This document shows, piece after piece, positions 8,724-17,444 of a stretch of DNA of 64,000 nucleotides. The stretch lies in the NCBI RefSeq assembly GCF_004000885.1, contig NZ_BIMC01000001.1:496001-560000 (forward strand), read 5' to 3'. The notes under the pieces are model-generated. The model ran no database searches. It saw nothing but the letters and a program-made list of their open reading frames with translations, and was not told the DNA's origin. Each line of letters begins with the position of its first letter. Position 1 is the stretch's first letter. This stretch comes from Paenibacillus glucanolyticus NBRC 15330 (GTDB taxonomy: Bacteria; Bacillota; Bacilli; Paenibacillales; Paenibacillaceae). A program made the translations under genes and the position numbers.

Positions 8724-9280
8724 GATGGAAAAGCCTCCTCTTTACCGCTGACTTTCTTGACCAGCTCCATAAAGATGGATAGGGCTTCCTTGGCACGGTA
8801 ATCCAGCACAAGTGTACCTTCTGCCGATTCGTTTTCATAAATGGCACGCTGAGAGCCACCAATGGAGATCCATTCCGGACTGTTAATTCCATGCAGATTG
8901 CGAATGGTAGCCTGCATTTGCTGCAGTGAACTCACACCTACTGCGCCGCCCGCCGAGCTTACGGATAGAACCGGCTTGCCTGAGAAATGCATCTGTCCCA
9001 TATGATCCAGCGCGTTCTTAAGCACCCCGCTCATTCCACCGTGATATTCGGGAGTTGTCAAAATAATACCGTCTGCCTCCATTAACAGCCGCTGCAGCTC
9101 ACGCACGCCCTCATGACGGTTGAATATTTCGTCCGGCGAATAGAACGGAAGCGGGCTTTCATACAGATTGAACAGGTTTACTTCCACGAACAACCGCCTC
9201 AATTGCCCCTCCAAAGCTTTTGCCAAAACGGTACTGGTTGCTTCCTTGCGATTGCTGCCTGTGATCATCACGATTTTCAT
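8720..9280 (-). CDS. NADPH-dependent FMN reductase family protein (second copy)
   Basis: A 186-residue FMN_red-family protein with GSNRKEATST at the phosphate loop and TPEYHGGMSGVLKNALDH near the isoalloxazine. It is clearly diverged from the copy at 6366-6908. The ATG at 9280 has GGGAGG 7 bases upstream. Its stop overlaps the start of the VOC fusion gene, so the two are translated as a coupled pair. Such reductases often supply reduced flavin to an oxygenase, or act as azo- or quinone reductases. Which applies here is not visible. Confidence 0.88.
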   Translation of the reverse strand: MKIVMITGSNRKEATSTVLAKALEGQLRRLFVEVNLFNLYESPLPFYSPDEIFNRHEGVRELQRLLMEADGIILTTPEYHGGMSGVLKNALDHMGQMHFSGKPVLSVSSAGGAVGVSSLQQMQATIRNLHGINSPEWISIGGSQRAIYENESAEGTLVLDYRAKEALSIFMELVKKVSGKEEAFPS

Positions 9281-9378
9281 AGCACTGCCTCCCTTTTAGA
9301 TTGTCGAGTGATTTGTTAAGTACATTGTATAGGAGGCAAGCCATGGAATTCGTCATCACAAGGAGTGATTTCACGTGC

Positions 9379-9407
9379 AAAAACCCTCAAACCTTAGGCT
9401 GAGGGCT
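9379..9407 (-). terminator. Intrinsic terminator after the NarL-type operon
   Basis: On the minus strand CCCTCA and TGAGGG form a short stem followed by TTTTTG, 45 bases past the regulator stop. Confidence 0.6.
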
Positions 9408-9451
9408 CTACAACTATAGTCTTAGATACGATCACTATGTAAAGTAAACTT

Positions 9452-10120
9452 TTATACGATTCCGTGCTTGAGCGCATAGATGGCCGCCTGTGTCCGGTCG
9501 GCGACACCCAGCTTATCAAGCAGATGGCTGACATGGGTCTTGACCGTCTTCTCGGTAATATACAGCGCTTCGCTGATTTCCCTGTTGTTCATACCCGAAG
9601 CGATCAGCTGCAGCACTTCCTGTTCCCGGCGGGTGAGTTTATCCAGCTCCTGCACAGCTTCTTCCTGCCTGCCGGGCCCGCTGGACGACTCCGCTCCTTC
9701 GGGTAATGTAACGTGTGTCATTAACAGTCCTGCTGCATCCGGATGCAGCTCGACCATGCCTTGGAATACGCGTCTGATGGCAGCTACCAGCTCCTCCGGT
9801 TCAATATCCTTCAAGAGATAGCCTCGTGCGCCTGCCCGAATGGCGGGCAGAACATGGTCGTAATCGACAAAAGAGGTCAGTACAATCACTTTAATGTGAG
9901 GCTGTTCTTTTTTCAGCCGTGCGGTCGTGTCGATTCCATTCAGCACAGGCATGTTCAGATCCATTAAAACAACGTCCGGCCTGAGATGAACCACCCGTTC
10001 CAAGGTCTCCTCGCCATTGGCGGCTTCACCCACCATTTCGATATCCGGCTGCGTAGCCAGAAAAACCTGCAGTCCCCGGCGTACCATGGCGTGATCGTCA
10101 GCAATTAACAATCTGATCAT
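9452..10120 (-). CDS. LuxR/NarL-family response regulator
   Basis: A 222-residue regulator with an N-terminal receiver (DD at 8-9, phosphoacceptor D54 in LMDLNMP, K in the usual late position) and a C-terminal LuxR helix-turn-helix (LTRREQEVLQLIASGMNN, then EKTVKTHVSHLLDKLG). It is similar in layout to LiaR, DegU and NreC. The ATG overlaps the TGA of the kinase gene upstream, so kinase and regulator are a coupled pair. No target is visible apart from the divergent region at 11.85-12.05 kb, which is a candidate for autoregulation. Confidence 0.92.
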   Translation of the reverse strand: MIRLLIADDHAMVRRGLQVFLATQPDIEMVGEAANGEETLERVVHLRPDVVLMDLNMPVLNGIDTTARLKKEQPHIKVIVLTSFVDYDHVLPAIRAGARGYLLKDIEPEELVAAIRRVFQGMVELHPDAAGLLMTHVTLPEGAESSSGPGRQEEAVQELDKLTRREQEVLQLIASGMNNREISEALYITEKTVKTHVSHLLDKLGVADRTQAAIYALKHGIV

Positions 10121-11820
10121 CGCATATCACCTCCATTCTCTGTTGATTTCAACATCAAGGGCAGCGTAACCTCAATGATGGTTCCTCCTCTGTACACACT
10201 ATATAGACGGAATTGTCCTCCCAGTGATTCGGCCCGTTCCCGCATGCTGGAAAGTCCAATGGAGTGTCTTGTGAGCTCGCTCAATCGTTGTTTGGTAATG
10301 CCTCGCCCGCGATCTTCAATCCGAAGTTCCACTTCACCATCATGCAGGGTTAAAGCTACCGTAACTTCCTTCGTATCCGCATGCTTGCTTACATTGTTGA
10401 GCGCCTCTTGGCCGATCCTCCATAAGGCTTCTTCTATTAGCCGCGGCAGCTCGTGAATACCGCTGATATGTGAACGCACATGAAGCTTCAACCGTTCGCC
10501 GTATTGCTTCAGACCTGTCACAAGCCCTTCCTCAAGCCCTGGCGGACGAAGCTGCATAATCAGCTCCCGCATTTCCTTGAGGGCGCTTTGTGATAATGAC
10601 TGTATGTCGTGAATCGTGTCCTGCAGCAAGCTTGTTTGACCATTGGATTCCGCTGCAAGCATACCGCCCACTCCCCTGGACATCATCACCAGCGAGAATA
10701 AGGTTTGGCTTACCGAGTCATGCAGGTCGCGTGCGAGGCGGTTTCGTTCATCCATCCGGGTAAGCTCTCGCCGGTTCTCCTCGAGGCGGACACGCTGAAG
10801 GGTCAAGCCAATATGTTCAGCCAAAGCCTCGATGACTTCGATATCCGCCCGGTACTGATCGCCGTATTGATCATAACCCACCAGAAGCAGGCCGAGTGAA
10901 GAGTCTCCGGCGACAGTGACAGCGGTAGCCACAGCACGGGTCAGGGATGAGACCCAGCCTTCCTGAACGAGCTGGTCTGCCAGCCGCTGCGCATCTTCTG
11001 CGCAGACCGGATCTCCTCCTGAGCGCTTCCTGTCGTTAGGGTGGGGACGTGCCATCTCGGCGAGTGGAAATTTGGCATGGGGCAGCGTTGTTTTTCCCTC
11101 GCTGTATAGTGCCCGGAGTGTGATTTCCTTTTCAAGCGGCTCCAGCAGCGCGACGACCGGCCAATCAAAATACCGGCCCATTAAACTCATCACCTGCTCT
11201 GTTAACTCAGCCCGGTTAACGGCTTGTGAAGCATAGGCACCGAGAGCGCTGCTGTATTCCCCGAGCCGGACGAACAAATCCGCTCGACGCTGCTCGGCCG
11301 CGTACAGCCGCATGCGCTCAATGGCGCTGCCAATCTGATAAGCAACCGACTCCAGCAGCGCCAATTCCTCTTTGGAAAAATGCAGCTTCCCGGGCGCAGC
11401 CACATTCAGCACACCGAACCTGCGGCTGCCGGATCGCAGCGGAACCGTTGCATGGTGGGTAATGCCTTCCGTGTCACCCCACTGATATCGAACCGCGTTA
11501 TCCAGACGTTTGCAATTTAGAATGTTGACTGCATTCTTCAGGCGTCCATCATCGTAGCGCTCCAAGCACCAGCAGCTGCCGCATCTCATAGGCTCGTTAT
11601 CCTCCCGGCTCAGTGCAGGCGGCAGATTTCGATTCGCTACAAATTCATACGTTCCCCGCTCATCCACAAGGAACAGCCAGCCGGTCGTAAGTCCTGTCAG
11701 CTCCAACAGCTTGCCTATGACGACATCCAGCATCAGGGTCAGCTCATTGGATTCGTTCAAGGTTTCTGCGATCGTCTTCAGCGTAATCAATTCCTGAATA
11801 TGCGGATCCTGATTGGACAT
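10117..11820 (-). CDS. Cytoplasmic GAF-domain sensor histidine kinase (HisKA_3 type)
   Basis: A 567-residue kinase with no transmembrane segment. It has an N-terminal GAF domain (about 15-175), a second GAF-like region (about 195-350), a HisKA_3 dimerisation region with the phosphoacceptor in RNRLARDLHDSVSQ, and an HATPase domain (QEALNNVSKHA, EDRGRGI). Inside the first GAF domain there is a cysteine group C80-x2-C83-x-C85-x17-C103 that could bind a metal or Fe-S cluster, by analogy with the cysteine cluster of NreB. The start at 11820 is preferred over 11847 because GGAG lies 9 bases upstream of it. Signal: cytoplasmic, possibly oxygen or redox (inference). Confidence 0.9.
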   Translation of the reverse strand: MSNQDPHIQELITLKTIAETLNESNELTLMLDVVIGKLLELTGLTTGWLFLVDERGTYEFVANRNLPPALSREDNEPMRCGSCWCLERYDDGRLKNAVNILNCKRLDNAVRYQWGDTEGITHHATVPLRSGSRRFGVLNVAAPGKLHFSKEELALLESVAYQIGSAIERMRLYAAEQRRADLFVRLGEYSSALGAYASQAVNRAELTEQVMSLMGRYFDWPVVALLEPLEKEITLRALYSEGKTTLPHAKFPLAEMARPHPNDRKRSGGDPVCAEDAQRLADQLVQEGWVSSLTRAVATAVTVAGDSSLGLLLVGYDQYGDQYRADIEVIEALAEHIGLTLQRVRLEENRRELTRMDERNRLARDLHDSVSQTLFSLVMMSRGVGGMLAAESNGQTSLLQDTIHDIQSLSQSALKEMRELIMQLRPPGLEEGLVTGLKQYGERLKLHVRSHISGIHELPRLIEEALWRIGQEALNNVSKHADTKEVTVALTLHDGEVELRIEDRGRGITKQRLSELTRHSIGLSSMRERAESLGGQFRLYSVYRGGTIIEVTLPLMLKSTENGGDMR

Positions 11821-11945
11821 ACACGAGAACTCCTTCTTTTTTTGCATTCTGAAGTAACTATATTATATAATCCAGTCACATACCATCCAATCCCTCATCC
11901 AGCATCCTCAGCCAGCCCGATATTTCACCCCATTAATTTTGGTAA

Positions 11946-11965
11946 AAAACAATTAATATTGTTTT
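11946..11965. promoter_or_regulatory. Inverted repeat in the divergent control region
   Basis: AAAACAAT and ATTGTTTT form 8-bp perfect arms around TAAT. The site lies between the minus-strand kinase/regulator operon and the plus-strand leader unit, so it could be an operator for either. No binding protein can be assigned from sequence. Confidence 0.35.
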
Positions 11966-12045
11966 ATCTCTTGCATAATTCCACCTACATATGGCTTAAT
12001 ATAGAAGTCGGGCCGACGAAATGAGCTGAAAGGAGGCTGATTGAA

Positions 12046-12078
12046 ATGATTCAGATCCGTGAGGTGGTATTCGCGTAA
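12046..12078 (+). CDS. Ten-residue candidate leader peptide
   Basis: An ATG with a strong AAAGGAGG site 9 bases upstream opens a 10-codon frame (M-I-Q-I-R-E-V-V-F-A, then TAA). The stop lies inside a small hairpin (ATTCGC/GCGAAT, 12069-12085), and an intrinsic terminator follows 19 bases later. This is the layout of a ribosome-controlled attenuator, with the peptide acting in cis. No homologous leader is known to me, so the function is inferred from layout only. Confidence 0.45.
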   Translation: MIQIREVVFA

Positions 12079-12096
12079 AGCGAATATCCGTTAAAT

Positions 12097-12134
12097 GGGA
12101 GCCCGCTGCGGGCTCCCTATATCTATTTTAAAAT
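12097..12134 (+). terminator. Terminator/attenuator hairpin after the leader peptide
   Basis: GGGAGCCCG and CGGGCTCCC are perfect 9-bp arms around CTG, followed by a loose T-rich tract. It sits between the 10-codon leader and the CD3324-type gene 150 bases downstream, so it would stop transcription unless bypassed. Confidence 0.65.
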
Positions 12135-12182
12135 CCAAAAAAAATCCTAAAAAACTAATTTCACGAAAGGAGGAGGGCAAGC

Positions 12183-12320
12183 ATGATCAATGCAATTGTT
12201 TTGAAACTCAGCGATAGCTTAAATATGTATACAGAAAGAGGAGGGCATCGATGGGCCATTACAAGAACGGAAGAGAAGTGCTTCCCCCCGAGCTGCTGCA
12301 GCAAATTCAACAGTATATAG
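12183..12320 (+). CDS. Small overlapping open frame upstream of the CD3324-type gene
   Basis: A 45-codon frame begins at an ATG with a very strong GGAGGAGGG site 6 bases upstream and runs 70 bases into the next gene in another frame. The first 16 codons lie outside the overlap. The reading inside the overlap is Cys/Lys rich and does not resemble a domain. Either this is a translated leader that loads ribosomes for the next gene, or the two frames are joined by a frameshift. I cannot decide from sequence. Confidence 0.35.
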   Translation: MINAIVLKLSDSLNMYTERGGHRWAITRTEEKCFPPSCCSKFNSI

Positions 12321-12532
12321 ATGGAGAATTACTCTACATACCGAAACAGAGCGAGCAAAGAGCCGGCTGGGGAGAGTTAAGCGGTTCCAAACAACGCATC
12401 GAAAGTCGCAACAAAGAAATGTATCGCGCTTACTGCAAAGGAAGGTCTATTGAAGAACTGGAACGGACCTACTTCCTGTCAGGAGAAAGCGTGCGCAAGA
12501 TCATAAGCAAACTTACCCGCGTAGGGACCTAA
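12251..12532 (+). CDS. CD3324-family small DNA-binding protein (Mor-like helix-turn-helix)
   Basis: A 93-residue protein opening with GREVLPPELLQQIQQYIDGELLYIP-type sequence followed by a WGE...RNKEMYRAYCKG stretch and a C-terminal helix-turn-helix (SIEELERTYFLSGESVRKIIS). This is the pattern of the CD3324 family, related to the Mor/sigma-like HTH fold. It has GAGGAGGG 6 bases before the ATG. It is the only sizeable gene behind the leader/attenuator and carries its own terminator, so it is probably a regulated regulator. Targets unknown. Confidence 0.75.
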   Translation: MGHYKNGREVLPPELLQQIQQYIDGELLYIPKQSEQRAGWGELSGSKQRIESRNKEMYRAYCKGRSIEELERTYFLSGESVRKIISKLTRVGT

Positions 12533-12569
12533 AGCGATGAGGCTTAACGGACTGCATGCGGATTAGCAT

Positions 12570-12600
12570 AGGACTGTTCCCCAGGGGTGCAGTCCTTTTC
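12570..12600 (+). terminator. Intrinsic terminator of the CD3324-type gene
   Basis: AGGACTG and CAGTCCT arms with an inner CCCC/GGGG pairing, followed by TTTT, 38 bases after the stop codon. Confidence 0.75.
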
Positions 12601-12678
12601 ATGTGACTCAGGCTAAACTGGCGTGGAGCCTGGCTTGTGTTGAACCGTATATCGGAATTCGAGATTCGACTACATAGA

Positions 12679-12722
12679 AAAAAGAATGCCCGGCTGTAGA
12701 TTGTCTACGGCCGGGCATCTTC
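12679..12722 (-). terminator. Intrinsic terminator of the amidase/unknown gene pair
   Basis: GATGCCCGGCCGTAGA pairs with TCTACAGCCGGGCATTC on the minus strand and is followed by a T run, directly after the 12731 stop. Confidence 0.8.
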
Positions 12723-12730
12723 ATGTCCAA

Positions 12731-13264
12731 CTATCCTTCCTGCGGCTCACCCGCTATATCCCATCGATGGCGGAATTTCTCCAATCTCGGGTGCAAGTAT
12801 GGAGGCTCGGACAACAGAATCAGCCTCAGCTTCACAATCCATTCCTCAAATGAAGAAAAAGACGCAAACACATTAGCCACCTCAGGCGTCAAAACAAGAA
12901 AATGCGGGCTTCCGTATTTCTCGACCAGATGACGAAGCGCAGTATCGATTGGCGTGTACTTTTTTCGTTTCGACTCGAAAGCTTCAATTACAACCGAGGA
13001 GTCTTCACGCTCCCCGACCCATTCCTGAAGCCGTTTCTCCCGTTTGTAATAAGGACTCACCGGCTCCTTGAACATCCGTCTTACCGTCTCTTCATGCAGC
13101 GGATACAGCACCAATTTTGAAAACGCCCGTTCTTCCAGAATGGCTACAGCCTGCTCCAGATCCTCCTGTACCTGTTCGAAGGAGTCGTAAAATATTAATG
13201 TTCCCTTGGTTGCCGGCTTCGGGGGTTCGTAGCCGTAAGGAACATGCACCAAATTGCGCGGCAT
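12731..13264 (-). CDS. Protein of unknown function, 177 residues
   Basis: I do not recognise this family. The protein is soluble, with no signal peptide or membrane segment. It alternates charged helices with hydrophobic strands (SKLVLYPLH, SSVVIEAFESKRKKYTP, PHFLVLTPEVANVFASF), which suggests an alpha/beta fold. A basic patch FESKRKKYTPID near residue 100 is the most distinctive feature. It is 19 bases downstream of the amidase gene on the same strand and shares its terminator, so the two are probably one transcript. Codon use looks like that of the neighbours. Confidence 0.75.
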   Translation of the reverse strand: MPRNLVHVPYGYEPPKPATKGTLIFYDSFEQVQEDLEQAVAILEERAFSKLVLYPLHEETVRRMFKEPVSPYYKREKRLQEWVGEREDSSVVIEAFESKRKKYTPIDTALRHLVEKYGSPHFLVLTPEVANVFASFSSFEEWIVKLRLILLSEPPYLHPRLEKFRHRWDIAGEPQEG

Positions 13265-13283
13265 GATGGAGCTTCACCTCTCT

Positions 13284-14774
13284 TTACTCTGATGACTGGG
13301 ATGAAAGCTTTGGCGCTACGCGATGTCGCGTCGCCTGTTCAAAGCCATAGGCCAGCTTGATTAGCACGGGCTCACTATAAGCCGTTCCGATGAAGGTAAT
13401 GCCCTGAGGGCCCTTCGTCATGTAACCGCCCGGAGCAATGACGCCATTCTCCGCGTAACCTCCAGGAACGGTAATCGAAGGATAGCCTGCTCTGGCTGCC
13501 AGATCCGGTCCATATTCATTACCCAGGAACAGCAAGGCATCCAGCTGGAACTCCTGCAAAACCTGGTCAATGCCCCGGGTCCCTGCCATCTCCCTGTTCT
13601 TCTGTCTGCTCTCGAGGTACTCTTGCTCGGTCAATGTACCGCTGGTTTCCTCGGCCCAAATCAACGTGCCCTGACCATATTTCAGGGCCCTGTCGGCATG
13701 TGCCTCATTATAAGCGATTACGTCGGCCAATGAGTGAACCGGCAGCGAAGAATCCACATTTGCCAAATAATCATTCACGTACTTCTTAAACTCATAGCGG
13801 AGGACATTGGCATCCCATTTCGTATTCTGGCATGGCAGATCGACCGGGTCGATTATGACAGCTCCCTGCTCCCGCAGCACTTGAATGGCGGATTCTACAA
13901 TGTCTAGTCTATCCCGATCGAGATGCTTATAGTAGTGTCGGGGAATCCCGATTCTGGCCTGCTTCAGATATCCAGCATCCAGAAATTCGGTGTAATCCTT
14001 GATCCGATGCTGAGGATCTATGTTCGTGACTTCGTCCTGATCATCAGCCCCGGTGATGGCACCAAGCAGAATAGCGGCATCCGCGACAGTTCTGGCCATA
14101 GGGCCTGCTGTATCCTGCGTATAGGTGATCGGAATGATACCCGAGCGGCTAACCAGACCCATTGTCGGTTTAATTCCAACCAGACTATTCTGGCTGGATG
14201 GGCTGATAATCGATCCCGAGGTTTCCGTCCCGATAGCCGCCGCGGCCAAATTCGCCGCTACCGCTGCACCGGAGCCGGAGCTTGAACCTCCAATAAACAA
14301 TTCACCCGGACCATATGGTTTTAAGGTAAGTCCTTTTCTCGAGCTATACCCAGCCCACATGGAGGCTGACATGAAGTTGGCCCATTCGGTCATGTTGGTC
14401 TTTCCAAGAATGACGGCACCAGCCTGGCGCAGCTTCTCTGCAACGAAGGAGTCCTTGGCTGCATAAGAGTCCGCAAGCGAGATAGAGCCGGCGCTTGTAT
14501 GCAGCTTGTCTCCTGTGTCTATGTTATCTTTCAGCAGAACTGGAATTCCGTGCAGCATTCCCCTGACTTTCTTGGCGCTGCGTTCCTGATCCAGGTCCTG
14601 GGCGATCTGCAGCGCGTCCGGGTTCACCTCCAGAATCGAGTGAAGCTGTCCGTCGTACAGCTCGATCCGCTCCAGGTACAATTGAACCAGCTCCGCTGAA
14701 GTGATCCAGCCTTGTTTCAATGCATCCTGCATATCCGAAATGGTTGCTTCCACAATCCATGTTTTTTTATCCAT
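13284..14774 (-). CDS. Amidase (amidase signature family)
   Basis: A 496-residue member of the amidase-signature family, with the Ser-cisSer-Lys machinery visible: the lysine in PVLLKDNIDT (about residue 83), the GGSSSGSGAAVAA glycine/serine loop and GTETSGSIISPSS. It hydrolyses a C-N amide bond; the family includes many substrates and none can be chosen here. It is not a GatA by context, since no gatB or gatC is nearby, and the residues after the signature differ. It is cytoplasmic by lack of a signal peptide. The start ATG has a GGGGGAGAG site upstream. Confidence 0.9.
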   Translation of the reverse strand: MDKKTWIVEATISDMQDALKQGWITSAELVQLYLERIELYDGQLHSILEVNPDALQIAQDLDQERSAKKVRGMLHGIPVLLKDNIDTGDKLHTSAGSISLADSYAAKDSFVAEKLRQAGAVILGKTNMTEWANFMSASMWAGYSSRKGLTLKPYGPGELFIGGSSSGSGAAVAANLAAAAIGTETSGSIISPSSQNSLVGIKPTMGLVSRSGIIPITYTQDTAGPMARTVADAAILLGAITGADDQDEVTNIDPQHRIKDYTEFLDAGYLKQARIGIPRHYYKHLDRDRLDIVESAIQVLREQGAVIIDPVDLPCQNTKWDANVLRYEFKKYVNDYLANVDSSLPVHSLADVIAYNEAHADRALKYGQGTLIWAEETSGTLTEQEYLESRQKNREMAGTRGIDQVLQEFQLDALLFLGNEYGPDLAARAGYPSITVPGGYAENGVIAPGGYMTKGPQGITFIGTAYSEPVLIKLAYGFEQATRHRVAPKLSSQSSE

Positions 14775-15049
14775 AATCCGATACTCTCCCCCTGATTCAT
14801 CGTTTTGAACTTGAAATAGATTAACGGGGATTACATTTTCATATTCTAGCCTCCAGACTGCTCATATCCGTTTTAATTTCGAGATTCGGACGCAAAATCC
14901 CTCTAATATCGGAGTATTTCAATCCTTTCGATCCATGCTTTATGCTTGTATAGTATCTATCGTACATCCCATGATGTTGTTCCCAAACAACAAACAAGCC
15001 GACCAAGAATAAACCCTTGATCAGCTCGCTTTCGTTAGGAAACCGGGTG

Positions 15050-16828
15050 CTACCGGTACCACTGTGCCTGTTTGTTAAACATCTCGGCATAATGCGCGTC
15101 CTGCTCGATTAACTCCTCATGCCTTCCCTCTTCAACGATCCTTCCATCCTTAAGGACCAGAATACGATCCGCTTGTCGGCAGCTGCCCAGCCGGTGAGAT
15201 ATGAAGATGGCGGTTTTCCCTTCCGTCATGGACATCAGGTTCTCAAATATAGCAGACTCCGTGAGCGGATCTACCGCAGCCGTAGGCTCGTCCAGATAGA
15301 TTACCTCGAAATCCCGGTAAAATGCGCGGGCAATCGCTACCTTCTGCCATTGTCCCTGCGACAGTTCACGCCCGCCCGAGAAACGCGTGCCCAGCTGTGT
15401 TGACACCCCATCACGGAGTGAATTGACCAGCGAGGTCATCGATGCCTTATCGATGGCATGAGTCAATTGGCGCTCGCTTTTCCAATCATCCGTCTCACTC
15501 TCCTGCAGCGTGATGTTCGCTCCAAGGGTCAATTCATATCGGTAGAAATCCTGGAACACTGCCGTCACTTTACTGCGGAAGCTCGTGGGATCATAATCAT
15601 GAATCGGGATGTTATTGTAACGCACCTCACCGCTGGTTGGCTCATACAACCCCAGCATAACCTTGACAAGGGTGCTCTTACCCGCACCGTTTTCACCCAC
15701 GATGGCTACCTTTTCACCAGGCTTTATGCGAATGGACAGATCGTCAAGGATATTCCGTTCCTGGCTCGGATAACGAAAAGAAACACGATCCACTTCAATG
15801 CCTTGAAACAGCTGCCCGGCCATCGGCAGTTCTTTGCTTTGCTGTGGTACGGGCGTATCCAGAAACTCAAACAATTCATGAATGAACAGACCGTCATGGT
15901 AGATCTGTCCCATGTTCTGACTAATATTCTGTATGGAATAACGCGTATCCTGCACCGCTTGATAGAGTGCAACATAGCTGCCAATCGTCAATTTGACGCG
16001 GGAGCCCAGCCATATGAATACAGCCAGAATGCTAAATGAAAATATCGTAACCGCGGACTCCACCACAAGGCGATTTTTCATATTTTTCCGCTCAACACCC
16101 AGCATTTCATACGTGTTCTTGAAATAGATGTCCCTCCATCTGCTCAGTAAAAAATCCTTGGCATCAAACAAGCGAATTTCCTTCGCCGCTTCCTTGGTTT
16201 GCAGCAGCTGGTTCATATACACCGCCATCCTTGACGAAGCAGTCTGCTGATGAATGACTATAAAGCGGGAAGCCCCCTCCTTCTTCTGGATGACCAGCAG
16301 CGGAATAATCAGAAGCAGCATCACGATGGGCAATATGTAATGGAAGCTGAACAGCAGCACAAGCAATCCCGCAAGCGTAATGACACTCTGAATGATGGAG
16401 AATATGTAGAACACCATGTTAATGCCGCATATGCTCAGATTGCGAAGCGCTCTCTGCAGCTTGTCATAGCTTTCCGGTGATTCAAAGAACAAGAATGGAA
16501 GCTTGCTCAATTTTTCGGATACTTGAAGATTAAACCAGAACGATACATACGCGTTCATCTTGCGTTCCGTATACTTTTGAAAGGAGCTCAGCGCGATTCC
16601 AAGCAATATGACCGTCAACTGAAGAACCAACCAATACAGTGCGCTAAGAGGCGTTTCACCACGGGTCAGCACACCCGTAACAGCGTTAATGACTTGAGCC
16701 GTAATATAGATCTGTGCTACAGGCAAGAAGGCCTCAGCCAGATAAATAACAGTGGCCCTTGAGAACATGCGTGGAGAAACACGGTACACCTGCTTCATAA
16801 CCTCAAATATCAGGTTTGCATATTTCAT
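15050..16828 (-). CDS. ABC exporter, fused membrane and ATPase domains
   Basis: A 592-residue half-transporter with an N-terminal six-helix membrane domain (about 1-310) and a C-terminal ATPase with Walker A GENGAGKST, signature LSQGQWQK, and Walker B VIYLDEPTAAVDP. There is no N-terminal C39 peptidase, so it would not remove a double-glycine leader. The ATG at 16828 gives a normal family N-terminus; a longer frame opens at 16891 inside the preceding gene but lacks a ribosome site. It is last in the operon with the Cys-rich peptide, MauE-like and thioredoxin-like genes, so it is the likely exporter of that peptide (inference). Confidence 0.9.
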   Translation of the reverse strand: MKYANLIFEVMKQVYRVSPRMFSRATVIYLAEAFLPVAQIYITAQVINAVTGVLTRGETPLSALYWLVLQLTVILLGIALSSFQKYTERKMNAYVSFWFNLQVSEKLSKLPFLFFESPESYDKLQRALRNLSICGINMVFYIFSIIQSVITLAGLLVLLFSFHYILPIVMLLLIIPLLVIQKKEGASRFIVIHQQTASSRMAVYMNQLLQTKEAAKEIRLFDAKDFLLSRWRDIYFKNTYEMLGVERKNMKNRLVVESAVTIFSFSILAVFIWLGSRVKLTIGSYVALYQAVQDTRYSIQNISQNMGQIYHDGLFIHELFEFLDTPVPQQSKELPMAGQLFQGIEVDRVSFRYPSQERNILDDLSIRIKPGEKVAIVGENGAGKSTLVKVMLGLYEPTSGEVRYNNIPIHDYDPTSFRSKVTAVFQDFYRYELTLGANITLQESETDDWKSERQLTHAIDKASMTSLVNSLRDGVSTQLGTRFSGGRELSQGQWQKVAIARAFYRDFEVIYLDEPTAAVDPLTESAIFENLMSMTEGKTAIFISHRLGSCRQADRILVLKDGRIVEEGRHEELIEQDAHYAEMFNKQAQWYR

Positions 16829-16856
16829 GGTGTATGGCCTTGAGCCTCCTTCACGA

Positions 16857-17441
16857 TTAAGCTGATTTGTTAAAGGCTGAAGGTTTTGCATGCGGTAGCT
16901 GTGTCATCATTTGCTCAAAATGATGCAAGTAATTGGTGACACTTTTGTTGAGGATAACCTGCTCATCGGATAAGTAAAACGCAAAGGGAAACCGGTTCAC
17001 TTTATACGAATCGATAAGTGCCCGATCCGCCCATACCACCTGAAAATCTGCTAATTCATTGGTGTTGACCATCTCTTCAGCCTCGTCAGCATCCTGTGCG
17101 TACAGAAATAACGTGACGGGAAGCCCAGGATGCGAAGCAATGAATGTTTTAACGGCGCTATAGGTTTCCTTGCAGGCATTGCAATTGTTCATGGTGAACA
17201 AGATGATTTTGGACTTGCCATCATACAGATTCACGGATTCTCCCCCCATACTCATATAGGTTTTACGGGGAATCGCCACCCCCAGCTCAAGCCCTTCCTT
17301 CGGCATTGTCGGCTCCTCCTTATCGGTTATCGCTGGCTGAGACTTCAAACTCCGAACATGTTGATACAATTTAATTACGAAGAACGCCAAGCTGAATATG
17401 AGTACATATTGAATAACAAGCACGGTAGTAATCAAATCCAT
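16857..17441 (-). CDS. Membrane-anchored thioredoxin-like protein (MauD/TlpA-like)
   Basis: A 194-residue protein with one N-terminal transmembrane segment (about residues 5-25) and an extracytoplasmic thioredoxin-fold domain with the active site C87-N-A-C90. The rest follows the redoxin pattern (a cis-proline loop near FPFAFYLSD). It should reduce or form disulfides outside the membrane. GGAGGAATAATCC precedes the ATG. It lies 3 bases after the MauE-like gene and just ahead of the ABC exporter, so it probably matures a cysteine-rich substrate, the obvious one being the peptide encoded at the head of the operon. Confidence 0.85.
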   Translation of the reverse strand: MDLITTVLVIQYVLIFSLAFFVIKLYQHVRSLKSQPAITDKEEPTMPKEGLELGVAIPRKTYMSMGGESVNLYDGKSKIILFTMNNCNACKETYSAVKTFIASHPGLPVTLFLYAQDADEAEEMVNTNELADFQVVWADRALIDSYKVNRFPFAFYLSDEQVILNKSVTNYLHHFEQMMTQLPHAKPSAFNKSA

Positions 17442-17444
17442 GGA

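Noticed and set aside
13284..14774. GatA subunit of the amidotransferase
   Set aside because: The amidase-signature family fits, but no gatB or gatC is adjacent and the C-terminal half is not GatA-like.
14839..15090. 83-codon minus-strand frame after the ABC exporter
   Set aside because: Its start is inside the exporter gene, internal starts lack ribosome sites, and the product resembles nothing known to me.
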